Assembly (NCBI GenBank): GCA_910578865.1
Contig: CAJTRM010000008.1
Span: forward strand, 1 to 64,000
Source of the DNA: an uncultured Dorea sp.
GTDB taxonomy: Bacteria > Bacillota_A > Clostridia > Lachnospirales > Lachnospiraceae
Reading direction: 5' to 3'
Length of the DNA stretch: 64,000 nt
Position 1 is the first letter of the stretch. Each line of letters starts with the position of its first letter. The notes beneath the pieces are model-generated. The model saw nothing but the letters and a program-made list of their open reading frames with translations. It made no database searches and was not told where the DNA came from. Made by a program: the position numbers and the translations under genes. Below are positions 25,188 to 34,935 of this stretch, in pieces.

Positions 25188-26879
25188 TTATTTTTGTGCC
25201 AGCATGACTCTGCACCGTTTTTTATAGCATGCTATCCCATATTTCAGGATGTTCTCTACCCCGTCGTCAGCCAGGTCGTCCTCATATCTGGTATACTCAA
25301 TCTGTTTCAATGCCTCCTTACATGCCCTGTCCAAATCTCCGTCATGTGCATATTTCACTTCTATGATAATCCCCATATCTCCGGTATCCGGTTCCGCAAG
25401 GATATCCGCATAACCTTCACCCATTTCCCGGTTGGAAGAAATCCCCCATCGGTTCTTCACTCCCAAAATTCCTAAAAGGATACCATGATAAAAGCTTTCT
25501 TTCATTTCCGTTCTTACAGCTGTGTCGCGAATACTGATGGTCTTCCTTAAATAATCATTGAAAATCTGTTCTACACTTTCTACATTTTCATTCTGCAGGG
25601 CGTCACAGAAATGGTTCAACGTATCCTCGTCTTCCCGGACATTCTCCTTAAAAAATTCCATAATCTGCGTCACATAAATATCCCGAATCTCCATATTGGG
25701 GATTGCCAGTTTCATCTGCCTTCCCTCTGCTTTTCCCCGCTGGGTCAGATAACCGGTGGTAAAGAGCAGGCTCCAGATATTATCAATCGTCTGGTAAATC
25801 TCCGAGTATGTGAGCTCCTGATGAATTTCTTTCATAATGACATCACCTGCTATCAGGCGCTCAATCTCCCGTTTGGTCGCAGCGTTTGCCGATTCTTCTA
25901 TAAACCGCTTCACTGCGTCATTACTGCTGGTATTGATCCAGTAGTTTTCCGGCTGTACACGCGGTTCGCTTCTGATCCTGTCACAATGGTTCAGCACATC
26001 CCACGGGCAGTACACCGATGCATTTCCAAACTGATACCCGTCATACCACTTTTTTACTTCCTCATAATGATCCGCTACATCATAATATTCCAGGAGTTCT
26101 CTCACTTCTTTGTCTGTAAAGCCAAAGTACTCATCAAAACGCTCATCTGCAATCGATAACACTTTCAGATTATTAAGCCCGGTAAAAATACTTTCCTTGG
26201 AAATCCGAAGGCAGCCCGTCAATACTGCAAGTTTCAGGCTGTTATTTGTTTTGAGCGCCTCTCCAAGGAGACTTCGGATCAGGGAAAGCATCTGGTCATA
26301 ATATCCATTCGCATGAGCTTTTGCCAATGGAACATCATATTCATCAATCAGCAAGATAACTTTTGTACCATGATGCTTTTCCAGCATTTCTGACAATATT
26401 CTCAGGCTGTCACAAAATGTAGATTCGCCCATATCGCTGTTCAAAAGGCTCTGATATTCCAATTTGTCTCTCTCACTTAACACATCACTCTCCAAAAGAT
26501 ATTGCACTTTTGACGCCGTCCGTCTCACGGCCCGAGCTCCCATCCGAAAGGCCATCTCAAAATTGAGCGCATCAATCCCTTTTAATGAAACAGAAATAAC
26601 CGGATACTTCCCCATATATTCCTCACAAAGCGTCGTTTCTTTTGAAATTTCCAGCCCGTTAAAAATACTCTTATCTCCATTCAGCGAGAAAAAGTGTTCC
26701 AACATACTCATATTCAACGATTTTCCAAATCTCCGAGGGCGAGTGAACAGATTCACCGCTCCCCAGTTATGAAGTAATTCGACAATAAGCCCTGTTTTAT
26801 CGATATAGTAAAAATCTTCTTTCCTGATTTCTTCAAAATTTTCAATCCCTATCGGAAGTTTCTTCTTTCGCATCTCCAT
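25188..26879 (-). CDS. AAA-ATPase-like / PD-(D/E)XK nuclease-superfamily protein
   Basis: About 563 residues. The N-terminus KLPIGIENFEEIRKEDFYYI with YIDKTGLI and FTRPRRFGKSLNMSML (Walker A-like) is the AAA-ATPase-like domain; IDEYDVPLAKA is the Walker B region. The C-terminus carries a PD-(D/E)XK-type core, DILAEPDTGDMGIIIEVKYA. These proteins are abundant and often multi-copy in gut Clostridia and Bacteroidetes; their role is unsettled. Several start codons are possible (26903, 26900, 26879); the last fits homologues best. It stands alone at the edge of the accessory block. Confidence 0.85.
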   Translation of the reverse strand: MEMRKKKLPIGIENFEEIRKEDFYYIDKTGLIVELLHNWGAVNLFTRPRRFGKSLNMSMLEHFFSLNGDKSIFNGLEISKETTLCEEYMGKYPVISVSLKGIDALNFEMAFRMGARAVRRTASKVQYLLESDVLSERDKLEYQSLLNSDMGESTFCDSLRILSEMLEKHHGTKVILLIDEYDVPLAKAHANGYYDQMLSLIRSLLGEALKTNNSLKLAVLTGCLRISKESIFTGLNNLKVLSIADERFDEYFGFTDKEVRELLEYYDVADHYEEVKKWYDGYQFGNASVYCPWDVLNHCDRIRSEPRVQPENYWINTSSNDAVKRFIEESANAATKREIERLIAGDVIMKEIHQELTYSEIYQTIDNIWSLLFTTGYLTQRGKAEGRQMKLAIPNMEIRDIYVTQIMEFFKENVREDEDTLNHFCDALQNENVESVEQIFNDYLRKTISIRDTAVRTEMKESFYHGILLGILGVKNRWGISSNREMGEGYADILAEPDTGDMGIIIEVKYAHDGDLDRACKEALKQIEYTRYEDDLADDGVENILKYGIACYKKRCRVMLAQK

Positions 26880-26984
26880 CTCTTTCCACGCTCCTTCCAT
26901 CATCTCTAAGCCATTTCCAGCTGTAGATTATTAAATACATTATAGCAACTACGCGGCGGCATTTCCATAGCAATCTTCCGGCTG

Positions 26985-29504
26985 TTACTGTTCACTTCGT
27001 GACCAGTAACTCCCAACTTTCATTGTTTCCCCGTCTTCAACCTCCACGATAAGTGCCCCTTTCTCCTGTGTAGAATAAACCTTACTTCCTACATCTGCAA
27101 GCCTTTCTATTGTTTCCTGGTGAGGATGCCCATACCGTTTTTCCTGCCCCGCTGAAATAAACGCATACGCAGGTTTGACCTGCCGGAGAAATTCCTCAGA
27201 TGATGAATTCTTCGAGCCATGATGCGCCACTTTCAAGACCTCCCATGTACACCCCCGGTATTGCTCTTCCAACTGCTCTGTAAGCTGCCCTTCCCCTTCT
27301 CCCTCCACATCCCCGGTCAGCAGCATATCAAACTCTCCGAACTTAACTGCCAATACCATAGATGCCGCATTCCCCGATTCGTATCCTCCTTCCGCAGCCC
27401 GTACCTCAGGTTCCCGTATCTCAGACTCCCTATGCTCTGTCTCCGTTCCTAGCTTCCCCGGCTGTATACATGTAATCGTCATATTCCCTTCCCGGATACT
27501 CTGTCCCGCTTCCATCACAGCCACACGAATTCCATAAGCTTTCGCCTTCTCTGCCAGACCTGCCAACGCCTCATCCCACACCTCCTGCACCGGTAATACC
27601 AGCGTCCCGATCTTTACCCCCATCTCCTGTCTCTCAATCAACTCCTCTACTCCATTCGTATGATCACTGTCACCATGAGATATCAGCACATAATCAATCA
27701 CTCCCACCCCCTGGGATTTCAGAAATGATTCCAACCTGTACTGTCCCACCTTTTTGACATCGCTGCTCCCGCCATCCACCAGATAGGTGCCGCCCTTTGG
27801 ACCTTTCATGAAGATTCCGTCCCCCTGTCCCACATCAAGTACTACGGTCGTGAGCTTCCCTGCCTCTTCAAAACGAACCGTCAGAATCACGATTCCCACT
27901 GCCCACAGGAGAACTACCGCCCAACCTGCTTTTTGTTTTCTCTGATTTCCCTGGCATCCACGATTTTCTTGTTTTCTGTGATCTCTTTTCTTCCCGCATT
28001 TTGTCACTAATAAACTTTGATTCCTTCGTTCCTCACATTTCTTCATTAATAAAATATACCTTAATATGAGCAACCCCAAAAACAAAGTCCCGTAATATAC
28101 TATGATCTGCCACGTATCAGGCCTTCCGATCACAAGTCTTGCTCCCGGCAACCGAAGCATTATCTCACAGCTCATTTTATAAATCCACAGAATTTTGCTG
28201 CATATCCGAAACGGTAAAACAGATAGAGGAACAACCCACGATGCAAATAAGCTTCCTTCCATTCCGAGAAATAATAAGACAGACATCAGAGGAATCACAA
28301 AGATATTCAAAATAAAAGAATAAATAGGAAATTCAAAGAAATAATAGAGCAGAATCGGAAAGATGACCAGATTGATACCAATACTGGCTGTCAGTCCCTG
28401 CATAATCATCTGCCATACCTGTTTCCAGGCTTTCCCCAAATACACACATACAGAACTGGCATGCTGTCCGTTATTATATATTGTGGAGCCTCCCGCAATG
28501 CACGCTTTAGCGGGGCTGGCGGACTCTGTCCGGCTAAATACATCTTGCACCACCGGCACCACCGTAAGAACCGCGAACACTGCCCCAAAGGACAGCCAGA
28601 ACCCACCGTCATACAGACTGAGCGGCCGCCACAGCAGCACCGCGACCGCAGCAGCAGAAAGCGCTGTCGGTGCATCGTAACGCCGTCCTGTCATTTCTGC
28701 TCCCACCCGGAACAGAAACATGATAAGCGCCCGCACCGCAGATACGGTAAGCCCAATCATAAGAATATATAATACCAAAAACAGGATGCCGCATGCCCCG
28801 CCAATCGTGTAAGAGCCGGTCAGCCTTCTTAATATCTGATAGATCCCAATCCCGATAAAAGAAAGATGGAGGCCAGAGACAGCAAGGATGTGAGCAATCC
28901 CGTTAATCTGATAAAGTGTCTTCAGATCTTCATCCACTCCCTGTCTCTCCCCCAGAAGCACGGCAGACAGTGCACCGCCGTCCTCGTCGCCCATTGCTTC
29001 ATAGAGATGGCCTCTCCACTTCTGCCTGAACCGATGCAGGTGATTTTTTATTCTTTCTGATAATGTATACCGGCCGTCCCCTGTTTTCTGTATCGACTCC
29101 GCCCATACACTTGCATGGATATTCTGTTTCTGATAATAAAGCTTGGCATCAAAATTCCCCGGATTCGGTGCAGGCTGAAAAAACCGGATACTCCCCTGTA
29201 TTGTCAGAACGTCTCCGATACTAATATTGTGTTTTTCTTCATCGTATATGATCAGTCTGGATTCCTTCAGCGATTGCTGATGATATGGAATAGAATTGTT
29301 TTTAAGATATAAAACCTGATATTTTTCTTTCTCTGTCTTGTCGTATACACGCCCTGACAAAACAATGTCTTGCTGATCCTCCAGGTAAAGCTCCGTCTCG
29401 GAGGGACGAAACTCTTTCATCAGCTTCTGCCCTCCACAGACGATTCTAATACCGATTATCAGACAAATAAGCAGGCAGATACTGCACAATCGTCTGTTTT
29501 TCAA
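26985..29504 (-). CDS. comEC: DNA internalization competence protein ComEC/Rec2
   Basis: 839-residue membrane channel for DNA uptake. An N-terminal DUF4131 region (residues 30-180), the Competence domain with membrane helices (NGIAHILAVSGLHLSFIGIG) and a C-terminal metallo-beta-lactamase domain (VVLDVGQGDGIFMKGP, VLISHGDSDHTNG, VAHHGSKNSSSEEF) are all present, so it looks intact. The start is a TTG overlapping the GerMN stop (TTGA), with GAGGAAG upstream, meaning it is translated from the kinase-GerMN message. comEA is encoded about 3 kb upstream on the same strand. Confidence 0.95.
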   Translation of the reverse strand: MKNRRLCSICLLICLIIGIRIVCGGQKLMKEFRPSETELYLEDQQDIVLSGRVYDKTEKEKYQVLYLKNNSIPYHQQSLKESRLIIYDEEKHNISIGDVLTIQGSIRFFQPAPNPGNFDAKLYYQKQNIHASVWAESIQKTGDGRYTLSERIKNHLHRFRQKWRGHLYEAMGDEDGGALSAVLLGERQGVDEDLKTLYQINGIAHILAVSGLHLSFIGIGIYQILRRLTGSYTIGGACGILFLVLYILMIGLTVSAVRALIMFLFRVGAEMTGRRYDAPTALSAAAVAVLLWRPLSLYDGGFWLSFGAVFAVLTVVPVVQDVFSRTESASPAKACIAGGSTIYNNGQHASSVCVYLGKAWKQVWQMIMQGLTASIGINLVIFPILLYYFFEFPIYSFILNIFVIPLMSVLLFLGMEGSLFASWVVPLSVLPFRICSKILWIYKMSCEIMLRLPGARLVIGRPDTWQIIVYYGTLFLGLLILRYILLMKKCEERRNQSLLVTKCGKKRDHRKQENRGCQGNQRKQKAGWAVVLLWAVGIVILTVRFEEAGKLTTVVLDVGQGDGIFMKGPKGGTYLVDGGSSDVKKVGQYRLESFLKSQGVGVIDYVLISHGDSDHTNGVEELIERQEMGVKIGTLVLPVQEVWDEALAGLAEKAKAYGIRVAVMEAGQSIREGNMTITCIQPGKLGTETEHRESEIREPEVRAAEGGYESGNAASMVLAVKFGEFDMLLTGDVEGEGEGQLTEQLEEQYRGCTWEVLKVAHHGSKNSSSEEFLRQVKPAYAFISAGQEKRYGHPHQETIERLADVGSKVYSTQEKGALIVEVEDGETMKVGSYWSRSEQ

Positions 29505-30424
29505 TCTTTTTCTTCCTCTACATAGTCAAAATCCGGTGAAAACGGCCTGCTCAGATCCACGCTTCCCTGATAGACAGCATTGGACTCTCCATTCACCAGG
29601 ATCTGTACCTGGTCTACCGTATGATTTTCGGCAATGGAATTTACCAGCGCATATACTGTCAGATTGGGGTCAACCTTATATGACGTATTCAAAAAACCAT
29701 CGTCAAAATTCACATAGCAGATCCGGTCTCTCACAGACACGCCAAGAATCTCCGTCTCCGGTGCGATCACAGGATACAGTCCGTCCTTGGACGGTCCTTT
29801 CAGGAGCTTCTCCACAATCAACTTTTCCTTTGACATATTACTGTTATAACGGACACTGACACTTTCCTCCAGCAGCCTGTCCCCTTTTTCATTTGCAAAA
29901 TATAATTTAAAATCCCCTGCCTGATAGGTGTGAAGAGACGACCCTACATTCTGCACAAAATCCTCTGCACGCATATACCCCATATCCTGGCCATTGTGAT
30001 CCTGAAGCGGCATATCCTGCACAAAAAACCGGACATACTCAACACCGGAAATCTGCACCAGCGTCTGTACCACGGCAGCTCTTAAAAGCAGTTCCTCGGA
30101 ACTGTTAAGCTCACTGTATGCACCGTCGAAATACAGGTTCAGCGTCGTATCCTTCAGCTCCCATTTTATTACCGAGATTCCCTCAGGAAACGGACTTTTA
30201 TAATCTACCGAGTCTGTTTCCTCCTGTAATACCTCCAAAGTACGGGCAATTTTATCTTCTTTGGAATCCCCGTCGAACTCATAGCTTTCTTTTATCAGTC
30301 TTGTTCCCTCCACATTCACATAATAAATGCGGGGTTCGTTGTCTCCAATATATCTCCTGCCGCTGCATGCAGTCAGAAGAAGCATGACAAGCAGGATACT
30401 GACTTCCAAATATTTCCTTTTCAT
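29501..30424 (-). CDS. GerMN-domain lipoprotein
   Basis: 307-residue lipoprotein: signal peptide and lipobox LLLTACSG at the N-terminus, then two GerMN domains (about residues 35-150 and 165-290; EELLLRAAVVQTLVQI and LTVYALVNSIAENHTVDQVQ). B. subtilis GerM has this two-domain layout and acts in sporulation and germination. Its ATG overlaps the stop of the kinase gene (TGATG) and its own stop overlaps the comEC start. A GerMN lipoprotein next to a regulator-kinase pair recalls LpqB of the MtrA-MtrB-LpqB system. It may therefore modulate the kinase rather than act only in spores. Confidence 0.88.
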   Translation of the reverse strand: MKRKYLEVSILLVMLLLTACSGRRYIGDNEPRIYYVNVEGTRLIKESYEFDGDSKEDKIARTLEVLQEETDSVDYKSPFPEGISVIKWELKDTTLNLYFDGAYSELNSSEELLLRAAVVQTLVQISGVEYVRFFVQDMPLQDHNGQDMGYMRAEDFVQNVGSSLHTYQAGDFKLYFANEKGDRLLEESVSVRYNSNMSKEKLIVEKLLKGPSKDGLYPVIAPETEILGVSVRDRICYVNFDDGFLNTSYKVDPNLTVYALVNSIAENHTVDQVQILVNGESNAVYQGSVDLSRPFSPDFDYVEEEKD

Positions 30425-31845
30425 CACTGCTTCTCCCTTCCTACCACATAGATCAGAGGAATACGTACCGTAAATGTGGTTCCTTCTCCGACCTGGCTGT
30501 ATACTTTGATAGATCCTCTGTGCATAACCACCGCACTTCTTGCGATGGAAAGCCCAAGCCCCGTGCCGCCGATCTCCCTGGAATGTGACTTATCTACCCG
30601 ATAAAAGCGTTCAAAAATATGGTCTGCCTCCTCCTGCGCTATGCCGATACCGGAATCCGCCACTTCAATATAACAGAATTTATGGTCTGCATTTAAGGAA
30701 ACATGAATCCAGCCATTTTCTTTATTGTACTTGATCGCATTTTCCACAAGGTTGGTGAGAGCCAGGGACAGCTTCATCTCATCAATCTCTGCCGTCACCG
30801 GCCGAAAACTCTCAAACACCACCTCAATATTGCGTGTAGCCGCAATCGGCCTTAAGCGCTTCAGGATTCTCTCGATCAGTGCATTCATATTTTCCAGCTT
30901 GATATTCATGGTATTTGCCGTCTTGTCCATCTTTACCAGAGAGAGCAGATCATTGATAATCTTATCTTCTCTTTCAATCTCCTCAGAGAGATCACTCATA
31001 AACTCCTTATAAAGCTCGGCCGGCGCATCTTCCTGGAGCAGCAGAGAATCCGCCAGCACCTTCATCGAAGTCAGCGGTGTCTTAAGCTCATGGGATACAT
31101 TAGATACAAATTCCTGGCGGGAATCATCCAGGATCTTCATCCTTCCCAGCATCTTGTTGAATGCCTCAGACAAAAGCCTGGTCTCTGTATATGCCTTCTC
31201 GTGCAGATAATTATTCTCATACCCTTCTGTAACGGCGGAGATTGAAGATGTGATTCTCTCAAAAGGCTTCACCATCAGAAACCCGCACACCACCGCCAGG
31301 ATCATAATGATAATCCCCATGGTAATCTCTGTAATGTTGGAATTTTCCCCCAGCACATTCAGGCTGTCCGCAATGGGATCCGTGGAAATACTCACCAGCA
31401 TAACCCCTGTCACGCGGTCTGTTGCAAGGTCAATAATCGGGGATGTCACCTCAATATATTTGTTCCTGGCATCATAATGGCTGGTTCCCTTTCCCTCAAA
31501 AAGGCATAGGATAACATCCTCGGACACGATTGTTTTTCCGTTATCCATATCATATGTATCTTCTATTATACGGTATCCATTGTCGATCACCATTACCCGC
31601 CCGTTATAAATGTTCGATAACTGGACAAGCTCTGTCCTGATAACCTCAGACGTAACCCCTTTTGAATAGTCGGATGCACTCAACTGGTTACAAAGAATGG
31701 TACATTGATTTTGTATCTCCGCAGTCCGTACCTCTACTGCACGTTTCTCATAACTGTTAAGGATCACCGCTTTCATAATCAATCCCGGTATGATACCGGC
31801 TATAATGATAATAACAATAATCCGAAAACGGAGGCTCCTTAACAT
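30424..31845 (-). CDS. Membrane sensor histidine kinase (WalK/PhoR type)
   Basis: 473-residue kinase: a membrane helix near residues 8-28, an extracytoplasmic sensor of about 130 residues, a second helix near 170-190, HAMP, the HisKA motif FVSNVSHELKTPLTSMKVLA, and HATPase with N box LVENAIKYNKENG and G box GGTGLGLSIARSAV. The ATG at 31845 with AGGA upstream is preferred, giving 19 bp after the regulator stop; the frame extends into the regulator gene without need. Its stop overlaps the GerMN start. The signal is unknown; cell-wall stress would fit WalK-like proteins. Confidence 0.9.
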   Translation of the reverse strand: MLRSLRFRIIVIIIIAGIIPGLIMKAVILNSYEKRAVEVRTAEIQNQCTILCNQLSASDYSKGVTSEVIRTELVQLSNIYNGRVMVIDNGYRIIEDTYDMDNGKTIVSEDVILCLFEGKGTSHYDARNKYIEVTSPIIDLATDRVTGVMLVSISTDPIADSLNVLGENSNITEITMGIIIMILAVVCGFLMVKPFERITSSISAVTEGYENNYLHEKAYTETRLLSEAFNKMLGRMKILDDSRQEFVSNVSHELKTPLTSMKVLADSLLLQEDAPAELYKEFMSDLSEEIEREDKIINDLLSLVKMDKTANTMNIKLENMNALIERILKRLRPIAATRNIEVVFESFRPVTAEIDEMKLSLALTNLVENAIKYNKENGWIHVSLNADHKFCYIEVADSGIGIAQEEADHIFERFYRVDKSHSREIGGTGLGLSIARSAVVMHRGSIKVYSQVGEGTTFTVRIPLIYVVGREKQ

Positions 31846-31864
31846 ATTTGTCCTGATATATTTA

Positions 31865-32557
31865 CTAACCTTTGAAATAATAACCCACTCCCCACTTTGT
31901 ATATACATACTTTGGATCACTCGGATTTGCCTCCACCTTCTCGCGAAGCCTCCTGATATGTACATCCACTGTTCTTGCATCTCCCGGATACTCATACCCC
32001 CAGACGATGTTCAGAAGATTTTCTCTGCTGTATACCTTATTCGGGTTCATAGCCAAAAGTTCCAGCAGGTCAAATTCCTTGGCAGTGAGGTTAATTTCCT
32101 TTTCCCCGATAACGACTCTCCTGCTCTCACAATCAATCTTCATATCCCGCTTCACAATCACCTTATCATTAGAAGACTCTCCGTTCTTCTTGCCGACACG
32201 CCTCATGATAGCCTTGATCCTGGCTTTGACCTCCAGGATATTAAAAGGTTTGGTTATGTAATCGTCGGCGCCATATTCAAGCCCGAGAATCTTATCCATA
32301 TCCTCTCCCTTGGCCGTCAGCATGATGATCGGCACGTCAGAGAACTCCCGGATCTGCTGGCACACTTCAAACCCTGTATATTTGGGCAGCATCACATCAA
32401 GAAGGATCATATCATATGCATTCTCCCTCGCAAGCTTCAGAGCCTCCTCCCCGTCATAGGCACAGTCTACCTCCATTGAGTCCTGCTCCAGGCTGAAGCG
32501 GATCCCTTTTACGATTAATTTTTCGTCGTCAACAACTAATACTCTCTTCCCTGCCAT
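31865..32557 (-). CDS. OmpR-family response regulator (WalR/MtrA-like)
   Basis: 230-residue regulator: receiver domain with RVLVVDDEKLIVKGI, phosphoacceptor in MILLDVMLPKYTG and Lys in DDYITKPF; C-terminal winged helix with NLTAKEFDLLELLAMNPNKV and RTVDVHIRRLREKVE. The sequence resembles WalR/YycF and the paralogous MtrA group. GGGAGAATC precedes the ATG. The kinase gene follows after 19 bp. It probably governs cell-envelope genes and possibly its own operon with GerMN and comEC. Confidence 0.92.
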   Translation of the reverse strand: MAGKRVLVVDDEKLIVKGIRFSLEQDSMEVDCAYDGEEALKLARENAYDMILLDVMLPKYTGFEVCQQIREFSDVPIIMLTAKGEDMDKILGLEYGADDYITKPFNILEVKARIKAIMRRVGKKNGESSNDKVIVKRDMKIDCESRRVVIGEKEINLTAKEFDLLELLAMNPNKVYSRENLLNIVWGYEYPGDARTVDVHIRRLREKVEANPSDPKYVYTKWGVGYYFKG

Positions 32558-32585
32558 TTTGATTCTCCCTTATTAAACTTTGACC

Positions 32586-33203
32586 TTATGAAACTTTAAT
32601 CTGGTCCTTTACTTTGTTATAAACTCCATCCTTAATGCCTTCTACTTCTTTTAACTCTTCCGCAGATTTAAAACTCCCTTTATCCTCTCTGTACCTGATA
32701 ATCGCCTCTGCCTTTGCCTCTCCGATACCGGTGAGGGTCATTAATTCCTCCCTGGACGCAGTATTGATATTTACTTTTCCGTCCCCAGCCTCCGGACGCT
32801 GCAAAAGATCCGCCGGTGCCTGAACCTCTTCGCCGGACGGCACATAAATCTGCTGACCGTCTGTCAGTATTTCCGCCTGATTTAAATAGGTATCTGCTGC
32901 CGCCTCTGTCAGACCCCCGGCAGCCGTTATAGCCTCATACAGGCGGCTGTTCTCTTGAAGTTCATATACTCCCGGGTGATGCACCTGCCCGCAGACATGT
33001 ACATAAATACTGGCTTCAGCCTCTTTCTCCGATGCTCCCTTTTCCGGAACCCCGTCATCTGCCCCGTCCCGGGCCGCTTCCTCAGAAGCTGCCTCTATTT
33101 CCGAAAGTGCAGACTCCTCCCCGGCCTTATCGGAACAGCCTGTAAACATCCAGATACAGGCAACTGCCGCACACACATACATTCTTATAAAATTTCTACG
33201 CAT
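32586..33203 (-). CDS. comEA: ComEA-type DNA-binding lipoprotein
   Basis: 205-residue exported DNA receptor. The N-terminal signal ends with MFTGCSDK, a lipobox-like cysteine. An acidic linker is followed by an SLBB domain (SIYVHVCGQVHHPGVYEL, TDGQQIYVPS) and a tandem helix-hairpin-helix (KVNINTASREELMTLTGIGE, KAEAIIRYREDKGSF, ELKEVEGIKDGVYNKVK). ComEA binds incoming DNA at the surface and passes it to ComEC. AAGGAG precedes the ATG. It lies 28 bp upstream of the regulator gene of the comEC operon. Confidence 0.92.
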   Translation of the reverse strand: MRRNFIRMYVCAAVACIWMFTGCSDKAGEESALSEIEAASEEAARDGADDGVPEKGASEKEAEASIYVHVCGQVHHPGVYELQENSRLYEAITAAGGLTEAAADTYLNQAEILTDGQQIYVPSGEEVQAPADLLQRPEAGDGKVNINTASREELMTLTGIGEAKAEAIIRYREDKGSFKSAEELKEVEGIKDGVYNKVKDQIKVS

Positions 33204-33269
33204 AAATTACTCCTTTACAGTCTGTCGGAACTGTAAATACCCCTCTTATGCCCAGACAAATTCATTTTA

Positions 33270-33701
33270 CTATTTCCATTGGAAAATTGCAACTCCTATC
33301 AGCGCAATCAGCATACCGATTACCTTGCGCCACTGGATCGGCTCTTTTTCTACTCCGAACATCCCCATAAGCTCTATCGCATATGCCACGATCAGCTGTG
33401 AAACTACAATGAGCAGCGCTGCCTTTGCAGGCCCCAGCTGTTCCATACTCTTGATGACTGTCCAAGTAATCCCTGCCCCGATCACACCGCCGAGAAGCAG
33501 GTATTTCGGCTCTACTCTGGCAAGAGCTGATACACTGTCCCTCCCGGCCACAAACCACGCCAGCAGACAGGCTGCAAATGCACTCAATTGTACCCATCCG
33601 TTGCTGACCCACACGCCGGCCTCCTTCGTAACCTGTGTATTAAAAACCCCCTGCACACTCATAAGAGCACCGGACAGAATTGCAATTAAAAAACCAATCA
33701 T
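33270..33701 (-). CDS. Small DMT-superfamily transporter (YdcZ type)
   Basis: 143-residue protein with five hydrophobic segments (IGFLIAILSGALMSVQGVF, QLSAFAACLLAWFVAG, YLLLGGVIGAGITWTVI, AALLIVVSQLIVAYAIE, VIGMLIALIGVAIF). This is the DMT_YdcZ (DUF606) type, a half-size member of the drug/metabolite transporters that likely works as a dimer. The ATG at 33701 has GGAGG nine bases upstream, better than the ATG at 33719. It sits alone between comEA and argD; substrate unknown. Confidence 0.85.
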   Translation of the reverse strand: MIGFLIAILSGALMSVQGVFNTQVTKEAGVWVSNGWVQLSAFAACLLAWFVAGRDSVSALARVEPKYLLLGGVIGAGITWTVIKSMEQLGPAKAALLIVVSQLIVAYAIELMGMFGVEKEPIQWRKVIGMLIALIGVAIFQWK

Positions 33702-33755
33702 CCTGATATACCTCCACATTTTTGTTAATAGTATATCCAGACGACTGGTTTTTAT

Positions 33756-34931
33756 TTACAATATTTTCTTCAGTTTCATAATCATTTCGTCCACATGCTC
33801 TTTTTCAATCACCAGCGGAGGAACCAGACGGATCACATCACTTCTGGCGCTGATGATCAGAAGCCCTTCATCTAACGCTTTCGCGATTGTCCCGGCTACC
33901 GGTTTCGTCATTTTAATTCCCTGGATCAAACCCACGCCTCTGCGCTCTACCAGTGTTTCACACTCTTCTACCAGCCGGTCCAATTGTTCCGCCAGATATG
34001 CCCCCACCTCGCGCACATGGGCACACAGTTCGCGCTCTTCAAAGATCTCAAGAGTCTTCGCCACCGCCGCACAGGCAAATGGATTTCCACCATAGGTAGT
34101 CCCATGATCGCCAGGTTCTAAAGAATATTTGGCAACTTCTTCCGTCATTCCGAATGCTCCGACCGGGACGCCGCTTCCAATAGCCTTGGCCATCGTAATG
34201 ATATCCGGCCGCGTCCCATAGGACTGCCATGCAAACATAGATCCGGTACGTGCCATACCGCACTGTATCTCATCACAGATCATCAGGAGCCCTTCTTCAT
34301 CACAGATCTTTCGGATGCCGGACATGAATTCCGAAGTGGCCATATGAATGCCGCCCTCCCCCTGAAGTGGTTCCAGGATAATGGCACAGGTACGATCTGT
34401 AACTAATGATCTGACACTTTCAAGATTATTGAACTCTGCAAATGTAACCCCCGGGATCAGCGGTTCAAAAGGTGCGCGGTACGCCTCATGCTCTGTCACG
34501 GACAATGCTCCCATACTCCGTCCATGGAAGGAGTCTTTCATAGCAATAAATTCGTAACGGCCGTTTTCTTTCTTCCATGCATATTTTCTGGCCGCCTTCA
34601 ATGCACCTTCGTTCGCCTCTGTTCCGCTGTTTGTGAAGAATACCCTGTCCATCCCGGAAGCTTTCAAAAGTTCCCGGGCTGCCTTTGCACAGGTCGTATT
34701 GTAATACAGATTTGACGTGTGCATCAGCCGGTCAATCTGACTCTTTAACGCTGTGTTCAGCTCCCGATCTGCATACCCCAGTCCTGATACTGCAATCCCG
34801 GCTGCAAAATCCAAATATTTTTTCCCTTCTGTATCATACAGGTACACGCCCTCCCCACGGTCAAACACTACCGGGAAACGATTGTAAGTATGTACCAGGC
34901 TGCGTTCTGCAGCTTCCATATAATCATTCAT
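33756..34931 (-). CDS. argD: Acetylornithine aminotransferase
   Basis: 391-residue PLP enzyme of the class III aminotransferases, converting N-acetylglutamate semialdehyde to N-acetylornithine. Visible motifs are NYNRFPVVF-type N-terminus (HTYNRFPVVFDRGEG), FFTNSGTEANEGALKAARK, ICDEIQCGMARTG and the PLP-lysine region TMAKAIGSGVPVGAF. The ATG at 34931 has GGAG upstream and begins just after the argB stop. Last gene of the argC-GNAT-argJ-argB-argD cluster. Confidence 0.95.
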   Translation of the reverse strand: MNDYMEAAERSLVHTYNRFPVVFDRGEGVYLYDTEGKKYLDFAAGIAVSGLGYADRELNTALKSQIDRLMHTSNLYYNTTCAKAARELLKASGMDRVFFTNSGTEANEGALKAARKYAWKKENGRYEFIAMKDSFHGRSMGALSVTEHEAYRAPFEPLIPGVTFAEFNNLESVRSLVTDRTCAIILEPLQGEGGIHMATSEFMSGIRKICDEEGLLMICDEIQCGMARTGSMFAWQSYGTRPDIITMAKAIGSGVPVGAFGMTEEVAKYSLEPGDHGTTYGGNPFACAAVAKTLEIFEERELCAHVREVGAYLAEQLDRLVEECETLVERRGVGLIQGIKMTKPVAGTIAKALDEGLLIISARSDVIRLVPPLVIEKEHVDEMIMKLKKIL

Positions 34932-34935
34932 ACCA

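Noticed and set aside
25188..26879. Anti-phage defence gene
   Set aside because: AAA-ATPase-like/PD-(D/E)XK proteins of this type are widespread outside defence loci and no known defence partner is adjacent.
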